From Brachypodium distachyon (lineage: Eukaryota; Streptophyta; Magnoliopsida; Poales; Poaceae): a stretch of 64,000 nucleotides of DNA. The notes under the pieces are model-generated. The model made no database searches. It was given only the letters and a program-made list of their open reading frames with translations, and was not told the DNA's origin. The DNA is taken from positions 40,500,914-40,564,913 of the forward strand of contig NC_016132.3 of the NCBI RefSeq assembly GCF_000005505.3, given 5' to 3'. Every line of letters begins with the position of its first letter. The stretch's first letter is position 1. Made by a program: the position numbers and the translations under genes. Positions 44,073 through 55,600 of the stretch are shown in pieces.

Positions 44073-47000
44073 ATGGATAGTCAAAATTGGAAAATTCTGT
44101 CCTGGAATATTAGAGGGATTAATGGCACTGATAAGTGGGTTCAGGTTCATAAAAAGATTGAAGAAAGTGGTTGCTCTATTGTTTGTCTTCAGGAAACCAA
44201 GAAAGCTGATTTTGATCTGAAATTTATTCATAGCATTCGCCCCAAAAGGTTTAACAAGTTTCACTATCTGCCAGCGATTGGGAGATCAGGGGGGCTCCTC
44301 ACCTTTTGGAATGGTTCTGTGTTTGATGGGGATATGATTGAGATGAATGATTTCTCACTTACCATCTCTTTCAAGTGTCGTTGTTCTAATAAGCTGTGGA
44401 CCCTTACTAATGTGTATGGGCCCTTCCAAGATGATCTTAAACTGCATTTCTGTAACTAGTTACAGAGTATTGACATGCCATCAGATACTGATTGGTTGGT
44501 GGTCGGTGATTTTAATTTTATTAGATCCCCTGAGGACAGAAATAAACCAGGGGGAAAATTAATGATATGCTGAATTTTAATGAATGTATCAGTCACCTTG
44601 GATGGGTTGATCTCCCAATCAAAGGGAGAAAGTTTACATGGAGCAATATGCAGGAGGATCCATTGCTTGAGAAGCTGGATTGGTGCTTTACCTCTCTTTG
44701 TTGGACTGTCAACTACCCTGACCCTGAAGCATTTCCCCTGGCTAAAACTACCTCTGATAACATCCCTTATGTCATTAAGATTGGTACTTGCATCCCCAGA
44801 GCACAGATTTTTAGATTTGAGAATCACTGGATGGATATTCCAGGCTTCTTTCAGGTGGTTATGGATATATGGAACAAAGAGTGCTCTATACTTAATGCTG
44901 CTAAGAGAATTTCCCATAAGCTAAGAGAACTTCGGCAGGTGCTTAAGAAATGGACAAAGCTGAAATCTGATCTCAATTCTCTGATTAAAGACCTCAATGC
45001 CATTATCCTCCTGATGGACAACATTGAGGACTGCAGAGTTTTATATCCTAGGGAGTTTGACTTCAGGAAGAGATGCAAATTGCATCTGCAAAACTGTCTG
45101 AATACCCAGAAATCTTATTGGAGACAGAGAGGCAAGATCAAATGGGTCAAACTTGGTGATGAAAATTTGAAGTTCTTTTACTCCCTAGTTACCATTCAGC
45201 ACAGAAATAATAAAATTCCTTGTTTGAAGAGAGCTGATGGCTCTTTGGAATTTGAGCATGCTGGGAAAGCTGCAATGTTTTGGGATGCCTTCAAGGATAG
45301 GCTGGGGATGTGTGGCAATCACCATATGCAGTTCCCACTTGCTAAAATCCTCCAGCCTGCAGTGGTCCTCTCTGAACTTGAGGCTCCTTTCTCCAGAGAT
45401 GAAATTGATGAAGTGATCAGCAGTCTTCCATCAAATAAATCTCCTGGACCTAATGGATTCAATACTGATTTCATGAAGAGGTGCTGGCATATTATCAAAC
45501 ATGATTTGTATGATCTATGTGATCAATTTTTTAGAGGAGAAATCTCACTGGAGTGCATCAATTCATGCTTTATCTCTTTGATTACCAAATCTATCCTCAA
45601 TTCTGCTACATCCCAAGTGCTATTGAATGGTGTGCCTGGCAAAACCATCCACTGCAAACGTGGAGTTAGACAGGATGATCCACTTTCTCCACTCCTTTTT
45701 GTCATGGTGGCTGACCTTCTGCAAGGGGCTATGAATTATGCTATGAGCCATGGTCAGCTTAAGCATCCAGTCATCTCTCATGCATGCCCTGATTTCCTGT
45801 GATTCAATATGCTGATGATACATTGATCATCATGCAGGCTGATGTTGAACAAATTCACACTCTGCAGGATATCCTTCAGACTTTCCACATGTCTACTGGG
45901 CTTAAGGTGAACTTCCATAAATCTAACCTCATTTCTATCAATCTGGCTAGTGATAAAGCTCAGCTGTTGGCTGATTTGATTGGATGTAAGATTGGATCTT
46001 TGTCTTTCACATACCTTGGCCTCCCACTTGGCACCACCAAACCAAAAATTCAGGATTTTCTGCCCCTGATTCAAAGGATTGAGAAAAGGCTTACATGTTT
46101 TTCCAATATGCTTTCCTATGGGGGCAGACTGCAGCTGGTTAATTCTGTTCTCTCCACCCTTCCCACATTTTACATGTGTACCTTTAAACTCCCAGCTGGG
46201 GTCATCAATCAGATTGATAAATATATAAGACATTGTCTTTGGAGAGGCCATGATCTCACCAAAAAATCTCCTCCCCTCGCTGCTTGGGAGCTGGTTTGTA
46301 GTCTTAAAAAAGATGGTGGACTGGGTGTTAAAAACCTTGAGATTTAGAATAGCTCCCTGCTAATGAAAATTTTGCATAACTTCTTTAATCGGCACAATCA
46401 TCCCTGGGTGAACTTTGTGTAGGAACAACATTATCCTAGAGGCTTCACACTGATGAATAATCTTGGTGCTTCATTTTGGTGGAAAGACACTGTCAAGCTC
46501 ATCAATGATTATAACAAACACTCTAGCTGCACGGTGCATGATGGGAAAACTGTCAATTTTTGGAAAGACCCTTGGCAGCATGACACATTGGAGATCATGT
46601 GGCCTGAACTGTTCTCATTTGCTGTGAAGAGTGATTTGTCGGTTGCTGAGATGCATTCCTGTACTGACCTGATCACCTTTGTCACTTGCCTCTTTTCCAA
46701 GTGGCCTATGATCAGTTTCAGGACATGCTGCTTCTGGTTGATAACCTGGCTCTTGATCATCTAAATGATACATGGGTTTCTGCTGGAGCACGGCATGGCT
46801 TTTCTGCAGTTCGCCTCTACAATGCTCTCATTGATCACATTGAGATTCATGAGGCTTTCAGCTAGATCTGGGGCTCCTTTTGCCAGTACAAGCATAAGAT
46901 TTTCTGTTGGCTCCTTGTCATTGATAGACTTAATACCCGGTCAATGCTTCAGAGGAAATCATTTCACCTGCCTTCTTATGTCTGTGTCCTCTGCAACTGC

Positions 47001-47280
47001 AATGAGGTGGAATCTAGGGACCATCTTTTTTCCATTGCCCGTTTGCTTTGGCCTGCTAGAGATATCTTTGCCCCTCCTTTTCTCCTCGACTGAATGTTCT
47101 TCATAATTTGATGGCCCTGAGAAGACTGCTCCCCAAGCAATTTAGTATGGAGGTCACTGCGTTGGTTTGTTGGAGCATTTGGAAGATCTGAAATGACTTT
47201 ATTTTCAATAATGTGTTGCCCTCTCTTTATAGATGTAGGAAGATCTTTCGGGAGGAGATGAACCTTGTTTTTCATAGAGC
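44073..47280 (+). pseudogene. LINE ORF2 (endonuclease and reverse transcriptase), broken
   Basis: Apurinic-type endonuclease from 44073 (ILSWNIRGIN, CLQETKKAD, TNVYGPF, WLVVGDFNFI). The RT follows: KIKWVKLGDENLKFF, SLPSNKSPGPNGFNTDFM, GVRQDDPLSPLLFV, the catalytic YADD at 45808-45819, YLGLPLG, and a C-terminal zf-RVT region (about 46880-47060) with Cys/His pairs. A stop (TAG) at 44457, a frame change near 44560, a deletion of the central RT block near 45595, a frame change at 45800 and TAG stops at 46345, about 46421 and about 46863 abolish function. Confidence 0.92.
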
Positions 47281-47417
47281 CAAGAGGAAAAACTCTGAGG
47301 CTTTTGAGAGATTGGCTTAGAGCCTTTTGATGATCTTTGTATATTGCTGTAAATATCCTTTTTATTTAATATATTTATAGTAGATCACTTGATCTACTGT
47401 TTCCCTAAAAAAAAAGG

Positions 47418-48470
47418 AGGTGGGGAGCTGAGCATGGCAAGGCCATGGCCAGTGTCTGTGTGAGAGAGAAAAGAGGGGGGAAAAGAACGTGGGGGAGTGG
47501 GGGACACATCCACTGCTAATGAAGATTAAGAAAAGGAAAGGAGGACAGGTGGATGGACAACACCGTAGCTGCAAATGCAATGAGGATCACCTGGAGGTTT
47601 GGCTCGAATTTGCTTCCATTAGCCCTACATGCGATGACACCACGTGGGACATTTCCCCAACTTGAGCGATGTTTCTTTGTTAATTTTTTGAAATACAGTG
47701 ACGCAAATGAGTTTTTCACCAAATCAGTAATTTTACTCTGCGCCATGGTTCACTAGCTCCACATGGACTTGATATGGGTGATCTAGACGGTATCCCAATT
47801 GAGGAATGTGGTCAGCAAGATGTTGATGTCGTGCACCATGGAATAGCTCTAGCAATGCACGGATGGTTGCCAACCGCAAGACGATGAACGACGTTTCAAC
47901 CCAACGGAGATTGAGCTGCTGAAATAGGAGCAAGGTGGCAAGAGTGTCGTCGAAAGAGAAAAGGAAGCTATGGCCAGGGGTACGGCTAGGAATCATCGCC
48001 ATTGTTTGTAGAGATTTTTTTTTCCTTACAATCAGGTTCTCCGAGGAAGTTAAGGATCGCTACTCAATCTTTGATGGAGGCGACAAACGGGTTGGGCATT
48101 TTTGACCCACACAAGACCCGGTCCGAACCATGTTTTCTAACACGGATTGGCTTATTTGGGTTCATGGTTTGCCCGGTTAGCCTCAACCTGCGAAGACTCA
48201 GATGATTAGTATAGAGATTTGATCGACCAATGTATTTCCAACATTGATGGGGATTTACAGTCTGTGTTGGGTTCATGGCTTGATCACAATTTGCAAATTT
48301 CCCCTTAATCACACTAATTTCAACCAATGTATTTCTCTCTCTACTAACCACAAAGCGTGATACTATGCGCATGGAGATTTGCGATCCATGTTAGAAAACA
48401 TGGCCTTGATCACAATTTGTGTGCGCAAATTCACAGAGCGTGATACTACCCGAATGGAGATTTGATCGAC
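47418..48470. other. Sequence right of the LINE, no gene seen
   Basis: Begins with the right TSD copy of the LINE and GA-rich DNA, then A/T-rich sequence. Around 48110-48470 phrases such as GGATTTGATCGAC-like and GTTCATGGCTTG recur loosely. No protein similarity was recognised on either strand; the 89-codon minus-strand frame at 47733-48002 has no family features. Confidence 0.5.
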
Positions 48471-48499
48471 GTGGTGCTTGTCGGTAATGCCTCATCTAC

Positions 48500-49469
48500 C
48501 CGGCAGAGATCAATTGTGGCATTGAGTCGCGGAAGGATGGTATCATTTGGCGCATTGGTCTGGGAAAAAAGTATGAGTTTGGCAAGATAACTGGATCCCA
48601 AGAGATCTAAACCTAAAACTAATCACTGTGATCACTGTATAAGGTGGATCGCGCATCCTAGAAGTTGAATGAACTAAATTGGTTTCTTCATGTTGGTGTT
48701 CAAGCCATTTTTCATGCCTAGCTTGGCTTGTGGGTTGTGAGATAGAACCTGAACGAAGCGATATTCAGCTCCTGCCGGACGGAACTAACCCTTGCTGGAA
48801 CCTCGTGTGGTCATGCCCGGTGCCACACAAATTTTTGTATCTTTGCGTTGCAGGTGGCGGTGGACAGTCTTGCGATACGAGCGAATAAGTGGAAGCGTAC
48901 TACTACCTTGGAAGAATTGGGCACATCTATCACATCTGGTCAAGAGGATGAAGATTCCTTTCATGCACTTTGTAACTGATCTCATGCTCGATTACTTTGG
49001 TCGACAATGAGGGTGTGTTGGGAGTAGGGGCATGCCCATCATTCTGGAGGCCGATAGTTTTTACCCGGTCTGGATTTTCGTCCTGGGACCGAGCTACTCC
49101 AATGCAACACTTGCATTTTTTTTCTTTTGCTCTTGCATGTGTGTGGCACGTGCATAATGAGCTCATGCATGGGAACCAGCCGCCGCCGATCATCGGGTCC
49201 AAGCGTTTCTTGAAGAGCTATGCGGATTCGTTGGTCCCTATTAAGCAACACTTGAAGCCTGACCATGTCCAAGTATAAGCAGGTTGTTTGTCTTGAGAAT
49301 TTTAATCACATGTCGCGTCGAGCCAGCTGGAAATGGTGATATTGCATGGGAGAAGCTCGACATTGGCTAGACCAAACTTAACACTAACGGTAGTTTTGTC
49401 GCTGCGACGGGTGCGGCCGGTGCTGGCATCATCTTCCACGATCAATGTTGCGTGCATGGAAGGGTTGTT
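48500..49469 (+). pseudogene. Degenerate LINE ORF2 C-terminal fragment with RNase H start
   Basis: Scattered frames show the end of a LINE ORF2: a zf-RVT-like region (PCWNLVWSCPVPHK near 48788, followed by Cys/His residues in shifted frames), a linker (HVHNELMHGNQPPP near 49150) and the beginning of an RNase H domain (KLNTNGSFVAATGAAGAGII near 49375). Many stops and frame changes. It ends at 49469, where the LTR of the gag-only element begins. It belongs to a different LINE family from the copy at 39385, which shows no RNase H. Confidence 0.7.
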
Positions 49470-50058
49470 TGTTAGCATTAATCTTGATATATGTATCCCA
49501 TGTTTATTTTTCGTTCTTGCATGTAGTAGTGTGATAGTGCAGAGGTATGTGTGATGCATACAAGATGGTGGTTTCAGTTAGGAAGGCATGCATGGAGAGA
49601 ATCCGAGGTGCTGCGTGAAGCTGGCCTTGCCGTGAGAAATGGTGATGCATGCAAGTCTGAAGCCAACGGTCTGCACAAGTGCTTGCCGAGCGAATCGGTC
49701 AGGACTAATTAGAAGCTAGTTAGAGCTGCATGTCTGAGTCTTGTGGATCGAACACCAGTAGTGGCTATTTGAATTAGTCGTGTGTGTGCTTGTATCCAGT
49801 TAGATAGGACTAGTTGTTAGTGGCGTGAGTGTAGAGTTAGTGGCAGGCTTAGCTGCTATAAATACATGTAACCATCTTCGTTTTGATTAAGAGCAATAGA
49901 GAGAAGGAAGAAAAGACGTTGGCTGTGTGACACAGCACGTCACCAAAATCTCTTTGCACTTGTGTGTTTGTTTGTGTGAAGCAAACAAGAGAGGGAGCAG
50001 CAGCTGCGTGAGGCAGCTCAAGGAAGAAGAAGAAGGAGCAGCAGCTAGCTGCCCCAAC
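49470..50058 (+). repeat. 5' LTR of the gag-only element
   Basis: Starts TGTTAGCATTAATC and ends GCCCCAACA, 589 bp. A good TATA box (CTATAAATA at about 49855) lies about 200 bp before the LTR end. Confidence 0.85.
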
Positions 50059-50095
50059 ATTTGGTATCAGAGCCGGTCACGGTTCTGGTCTACGA

Positions 50096-50965
50096 GATGA
50101 CGAAGACAATGCCGCGCGACGCGGACAGCTCGCCAAGCAAAGCCATTGTGCCCGGTGGCTCGGGCGACTCGGCGACGACCGCGATTGCGGCAGCAGGGAG
50201 GCTGCCGTTTCCCATGCTGACGACGACGAATTACGCGGCGTGGGCGTTGAGGATGAAGTACATCCTGCGAGTCAATGGCGCATGGGTGCCGTTGATCCAG
50301 AGAACTCGTCCAAGGTCATCGACGAGAGCAAGGAAGAGCTGGCCATGACGATCATCTCCCAGTCGATCGACGACGGGACGCTGCTGCGAGTTGCGGAGAA
50401 GGAGAACGCGGCTGATGTGTGGGCGGCGCTGCGCTCCATGCATGTCGGTGTCGAGCATGTCCGAGAGGCGAGGATTCAGTCCTTGCGCTCGGAGTTTGAT
50501 CGCCTCAAGATGGGTGATGCAGAGTCCGTGGATGATTTCGCGGCGAGGTTCACGACGCTCGTGGGACGAATCCGCGAGCTTGGAGACAAGATGGAGGAGA
50601 AGTACATCGTGAAGAAGTTGCTGCGAGCCATCTCCAACAAATTCATCCATGTAGCTTCGTCAATTATGATGTTCGGCGACACCAACAAGATGGCCATGGA
50701 GGAGGCCATTGGATCATTCAAGGGGCATGAGGAACTGATCAAAGGGAGGGAGGCCGAGACAGAAGAACAACTTCTGATGGCAAGAGGACGTGGTCACGGC
50801 CGAGGCAGCGGAGAATGGCGCAAAGATAAGAGCAAGGTACAATGCTTCAACTGTGAAGACTATGGTCATTTTGCTTGGGAATGTCCAGAGAAGGAAAAGG
50901 AGAATGAGAAGAAAGCTTTGTTGGTTAAAGGTTACTCTAGTGATGACGAGCCGGCTCTTCTTTGA
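50096..50965 (+). pseudogene. copia Gag of the gag-only element, one frameshift
   Basis: Begins MTKTMPRDADSS after the primer-binding site, continues with the conserved start of copia Gag (TTTNYAAWALRMKYILRVNG), changes frame once near 50292, then runs to a TGA at 50963. The second part holds the UBN2-type Gag core (AADVWAALRSMHVG, VDDFAARFTTLVGRIRELGD) and one CCHC knuckle (CFNCEDYGHFAWEC, about 50843-50884). It ends in an acidic tail, DDEPALL. No protease motif follows. Apart from the one frameshift it is well preserved. Confidence 0.88.
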
Positions 50966-51005
50966 AGCCGTGTGAAGAATGCCATATCAAGATTAAGGGG
51001 GTGAT

Positions 51006-51100
51006 TGTTAGCATTAATCTTGATATATGTATCCCATGTTTATTTTTCGTTCTTGCATGTAGTAGTGTGATAGTGCAGAGGTATGTGTGATGCATACAAG
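51006..51100 (+). repeat. 3' LTR remnant, 95 bp
   Basis: Identical base for base to 49470-49564, then replaced by unrelated sequence (CTATACTCAATTG) at 51101. Confidence 0.9.
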
Positions 51101-51208
51101 CTATACTCAATTGAATCACGATTAAGCCTTCGTTGGATATGGTGCAATCCCTAGGTGCCAATGCGGAGCTGCCTTTTCGGCCTCTCAGCTCGATCTCTTC
51201 CGTGGGTG

Positions 51209-52193
51209 TGTCGTACCACTGGCCCACGGGGTCCCACTGATACTGGACGCGTGGGTCGCAGGTAACGAAGCTCCGCCAGGTTGGCCTCCCGGGAAAGGTA
51301 GACCCGGGACGCCCGCCCCAAAGAGACGGTCGTTGGCGAAGACAAAGATAAGAACCGGAACATGAGAAGCACCCGCTACGGTGGGTACCCGAAAACTCTG
51401 GTCCCGGGAAGTGGAGAGAACGCTGCCCCGGCAACTGGCTGGGCGCGCTAGCCGGGAAGGGGCTCCCGGCAACCCGCGCTCACGCATGCAAGTGGGGCTC
51501 GCGGAACAGTGAAGACAGGACAAGACAGCGGACATAGTGCATTTAATGCACCGACAGGAGTCACATCGGCAGGGCTAGCCTTGCTCAGCAAGGTTAGAGC
51601 GTCTACCCTATAATCTATTTTTATCTACCTTGTACAGTAGCCTAGGTGCTGCATGGCGCCCAGCGTGGATCAAGAGTAGAGTAATTCCTATGGCGATGAC
51701 ACGCGTGTGGTGACCTCAACGTCGCACGTGCCAGCCACCGAGCTCACTCGCGGGCTGAGGACGCGCAGCGACAGCTGCGCCACGACCACAGCGCATCGCG
51801 TGTGACGCCAACGAAGCCTTGGCCCTCACATCCGAGGCCACCAGGAGACCGGGCGGATGGCAGCCGGTCGGAGAACCGGCAGCCTCCTGCCCAAACCCTG
51901 GCGGAAGCTATCATTGCTGCGCGTGTCATGGTGCGCTACGAGCCACCGCAAGGCGCGTGTCGTGTCTTTCGTCACGTCGGCGATCGCCGGAGCAATCGCC
52001 TCGCCCTGCACCGAACAAAAAACGGGGTGCCCAGCACCCCCGGTGCCGAAGTTCCATGCTCCGACAGGGTGTTACCTGTGACTGCGACTGGGTCTCGCGT
52101 TCTTCGTCTGGGCCGCTGCCCTGCCAGAAAAATCGCAGCAAATCCTTGAACTAGGTCGGGTAGTAGCCCACACAACCATCGTGCAGTTAGCCA
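51209..52193 (+). mobile_element. Tat-like LTR and start of internal region
   Basis: An LTR of 445 bp (51209-51653) begins TGTCGTACCACTGGCCCACG, related in its first bases to the Tat LTRs elsewhere in the window but otherwise different. It contains CCTATAATCTATTT as a possible TATA region and ends GGTGCTGCA. TGGCGCCCAGCGTGGATC (51654-51671) follows directly, a non-Met primer-binding site of the kind used by Tat elements. The internal part up to 52193 shows no recognised domain; a 115-codon frame (51802-52149) is uninformative. Bases 51101-51208 are unassigned. Confidence 0.6.
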
Positions 52194-52198
52194 GTTAG

Positions 52199-52632
52199 TG
52201 TCAGCCCGTGAGCAATCTCTTGGAAGAAATCGACGGGAACTGGCAGCAAATTGGGGAATTTAGGTAGGGTGTGCTACAACTAGGGTTCTACGGAAGGTAA
52301 AGGTGAGAAATAGTGCAGGAAAGTAAAGACAAGGAAAATAGGTTGTTTTTTGTTACTCCATTCCTCCGAGCCAGCAGGTTATATATGCCCGGGCGATCAG
52401 TTTAACTGAGTTTACATTACTGAAGGTAACTGCGATAAGAACGACAGGGAAGGAAAGATACAGTGCTTAATTACTGCACACGACTCAACCGTCGGATCAC
52501 CAACGCATGTTCCAGATTTACTGGTACCCCTTGAGTGGAAACGCCTTCTGGGATTACGTCTTCTCCCCTGGTACCTCTTCGACAAAGGCATATCTTCAGT
52601 AAGTTCAGAGTTTTAGGCTTTGGATCCTGACA
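52199..52632 (-). repeat. 3' LTR of the chromovirus
   Basis: Plus strand starts TGTCAGCCCGTGAGC and ends GGATCCTGACA, 434 bp. Preceded, on the minus strand, by the purine tract GAGGAGGGAGCAC. Ends TGTCAG and CTGACA are inverted. Confidence 0.93.
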
Positions 52633-52656
52633 GTGCTCCCTCCTCAAGTTCAGACT

Positions 52657-55600
52657 TCAAGGCTGAAATGTTGGGAATGTGCGTTGGATAAAGGAAGCAT
52701 CCTCCCAAGTAGCATCTTCTAGGGACAAGTTTTGCCAGTGAATAAGCCACTGCACAACCGCTGCGTTGTTGCGAGGAATCATGCGACGCTGCAGAATAGC
52801 AAGAGGTCAGTTTTGATTTTGCCTGAAGCTGAAACCATGGGCAAGATGGGGTTGGGGACTGCATTCGGACCCAAGTGTTGCTTCAACTGACTGACATGAA
52901 ACACGGGATGGATTTGAGCTTGTTCAGCGAGTTGAAGTTTATATGCCACTGACCCAATTTTCTCCAGTACCAAGAAGGGATCATAGTACTTGGATGTGAG
53001 TTTGAGGGTAGTGCGCAGTCCAAATGCATTTTGCATATAAGGTTGCATCTTCAAGTACACCATGTATCCCACATTGAACTGTCTTTCAGTTCGCTTGAGA
53101 TCAGCAAACTTCTTCATTCGATTTTGAGCTTGCTGCAGGTTGGTGTTAAGGTCCTGCATGATTCTTTCCTTGTCCTGTAAGGTTACTTTTGCTTCCTCAG
53201 AAATAGAACAGGGAATAGAGAGCTCAGAGATCTGTGGTGGATGATAACCATAAAGGGCTTGGAAGGGAGACATCTTGATTGTTGTGTGGTAGGAGGAGTT
53301 GTACCACCATTCTGCTGCTGGTAACCAGTCACACCACTTCTTTGGTTCCCGGAAAGCCATAATTCTGAGATAGTTTTCAAGACACTGATTTACTCTCTCT
53401 ATTTGGCCATCACTTTGGGGATGATAGGCAGAACTGAGATTCAGAGTTACTTTCAGGGATTTGGAAAGGTCTTGCCACAATTTACTTGTGAATATTCTAT
53501 CTCTATCAGACACAATGGACTGAGGTAACCCATGTAGTTTATATATGTTGTCCATATGAAGGTCAGTCACTTGTTGAATTGTGAAAGGATGTGCCAAAGG
53601 TAGGAAGTGAGCATACTTGGTTCTTCTGCCCACCACAACCAAGATAACATCTTTTCCTTTTGACTTGGGAAGCCCTTCCACAAAATCAAGTGAAATCTGT
53701 GACCAAGGTGTTTCAGGTTTGTCCAAGGGATCCAATAAGCCAGGGTATGGAACATGTTCACCTTTGTTCAACTGGCAAGCGGGGCAGTTGGTCAAGTACT
53801 GTTCTACCTGAAGTTTCAGCTTAGGCCAGTAAAAGTGTTTCTTGATTCTGTGATAAGTCACCCTTCTGCCTGAATGACCTCCAAAGATAGAAGCATGAAA
53901 AGATTGTAAAATCTTGTTCCTGAGATCAGTTGAGTGGCCCACATATAATCTTCCTTTGCATCTTAAAATACCAGCTAGCAATGTGTATTTAGGTTTGCTA
54001 TCTGGTTGAACAGCCAATTGCTGAAGCAGCTTGGTGCATTTGTTATCTCCAACACAAGAGCTTTTCATTTCCTTCAACCAATCTGGAAGAGCAGCAGATA
54101 TTGCATTACAAGTTTGATCAGGAACCTCTATACTATCCCTTCTTCAAAGTGCATCAGCCACTTTGTTATCTAGGCCTTTCTTGTACTGTATGGTGTAGTC
54201 AAATTCCAATAATTTCAACATGAGTTTGTGCTGAATGCCCTCTAGTAATCTTTGACTAGGCATATATTTGAGACTCCTTTGATCTGTCTTGATGATTAGT
54301 TTACTTTCCACTAAGTAATGTCTCCACTTCTTTAATGCTTGTAGTATTGCTATGGCCTCTTTTTCATAGAAAGATTTAGCTGCTGCTTGAGGTCCAAAAG
54401 TAGTACTGTAATATGCTATTGGATGATTCTCTTGCATAAGTACCGCCCCTAAGCCTGCAGCACAAGCATCAATCTCCAGTGTAAAAGGTTTGGTGAAGTC
54501 AGGCAGGGCTAGTAATGGAGTAGAAGTCATCAGTTGTTTCAGCTGATCAAAAGCTACATCTTGTGCAGATGTCCAATGAAATCAATTCTTCTTAAGCAGA
54601 TCATGGAGGGGCTTGCAAATAGAACTATATCCTTTAATAAATCTCCTGTAATAACCTGTCATCCCCAAGAAGCTTCTGAGTTGTGTGACTGTTTTTGGAG
54701 TTTTCCATTTCAAAATGGTGGCAATTTTTGAGGGATCAGTGCCCACGCCATCTCCAGAAATAACATTGCCCAAATATTCCACCTTGGGTTGAGCAAATGA
54801 ACATTTGGAGATCTTAGCTAAGAGTTTGTGATGCCTCAATACCTGCAGGACTTGTTGCAGGTGCTGGAGGTGTGGATCCATATTCTTGCTGTAAATCAGG
54901 ATGTCATCAAAGAAGACAAGCACAGATTTTTTGAGAAATGGTTTGAAGATGTCATTCATTAGGGATTGGAAGGTAGCTGGAGCGTTGGTGAGACCAAATG
55001 GCATGACCAAGTACTCATAATGGCCCACACGAGTCCTGAATGCTATTTTAGGTATATCCTTAGGATTCATCCTGATTTGGTGATACCTAGACCTCAAATC
55101 CAGTTTAGTAAATATTGTAGCTCCCATCAGTTCATCAAGGAAGTCCTCAATCACAGGTATTGGGTATTTGTTTTTGACTGTCAAGTTGTTCAGTTCCCTG
55201 TAATCCACACACAGTCTCCATGACTTATTTTTCTTCCTAACCAAGATGGCAGGAGAAGAAAATGGACTAGTGTTGGGCCTTATTTCAGATGTGTGCAACA
55301 TCTTCTGAATGAGCTCCTCCACTGTGTTCTTTTGCTTATGAGGCATTTAAGGTCTCAAGTTTGGTGGTGTAGCTCCACCAATCAGAGGAATCTGATGATC
55401 ACAGTTCCTAGGAGGAGGGAGACCTCTAGGTGTGGCAAAAACATCCAAGTATTGATTCAATGACTTGGCAATGTTGGCAGGCAAGGTCAAAATGATCTGC
55501 TATGGGGAGTGTTCAACTGGTGCGTCAGAGATAGATATCAACTGGATGAAGAATCCTAGAACACCCTTCTGCAGCATTTTCTGACAGCCTTTAGGAGTAA

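Larger units (their letters stand above)
39385..47417 (+). mobile_element. Full-length L1-type LINE with 12-bp TSD
   Basis: Plus-strand non-LTR retrotransposon: short 5' UTR, ORF1 from 39489, ORF2 from 44073, 3' UTR and an A9 tail at about 47407-47415. AGGTGGGGAGCT occurs directly before (39373-39384) and directly after the tail (47418-47429), which marks both ends of an untruncated insertion. A 1002-bp solo LTR is nested in ORF1. Both ORFs contain nonsense codons, frameshifts and deletions, so the copy is dead. Confidence 0.9.
49470..51100 (+). mobile_element. Gag-only Ty1/copia element (TR-GAG-like)
   Basis: 5' LTR 49470-50058, primer-binding site TGGTATCAGAGCC (50061-50073), one gag ORF (50096-50965), polypurine tract (AAGGGGGTGAT ending at 51005) and a 3' LTR of which only 95 bp remain (51006-51100). 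Only 40 nt separate the gag stop from the 3' LTR, so protease, integrase and RT are absent. The 95 bp shared by both LTRs are identical. The element sits in the RNase H part of a LINE fragment. Its right side is cut off by other repeat DNA. Confidence 0.82.
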
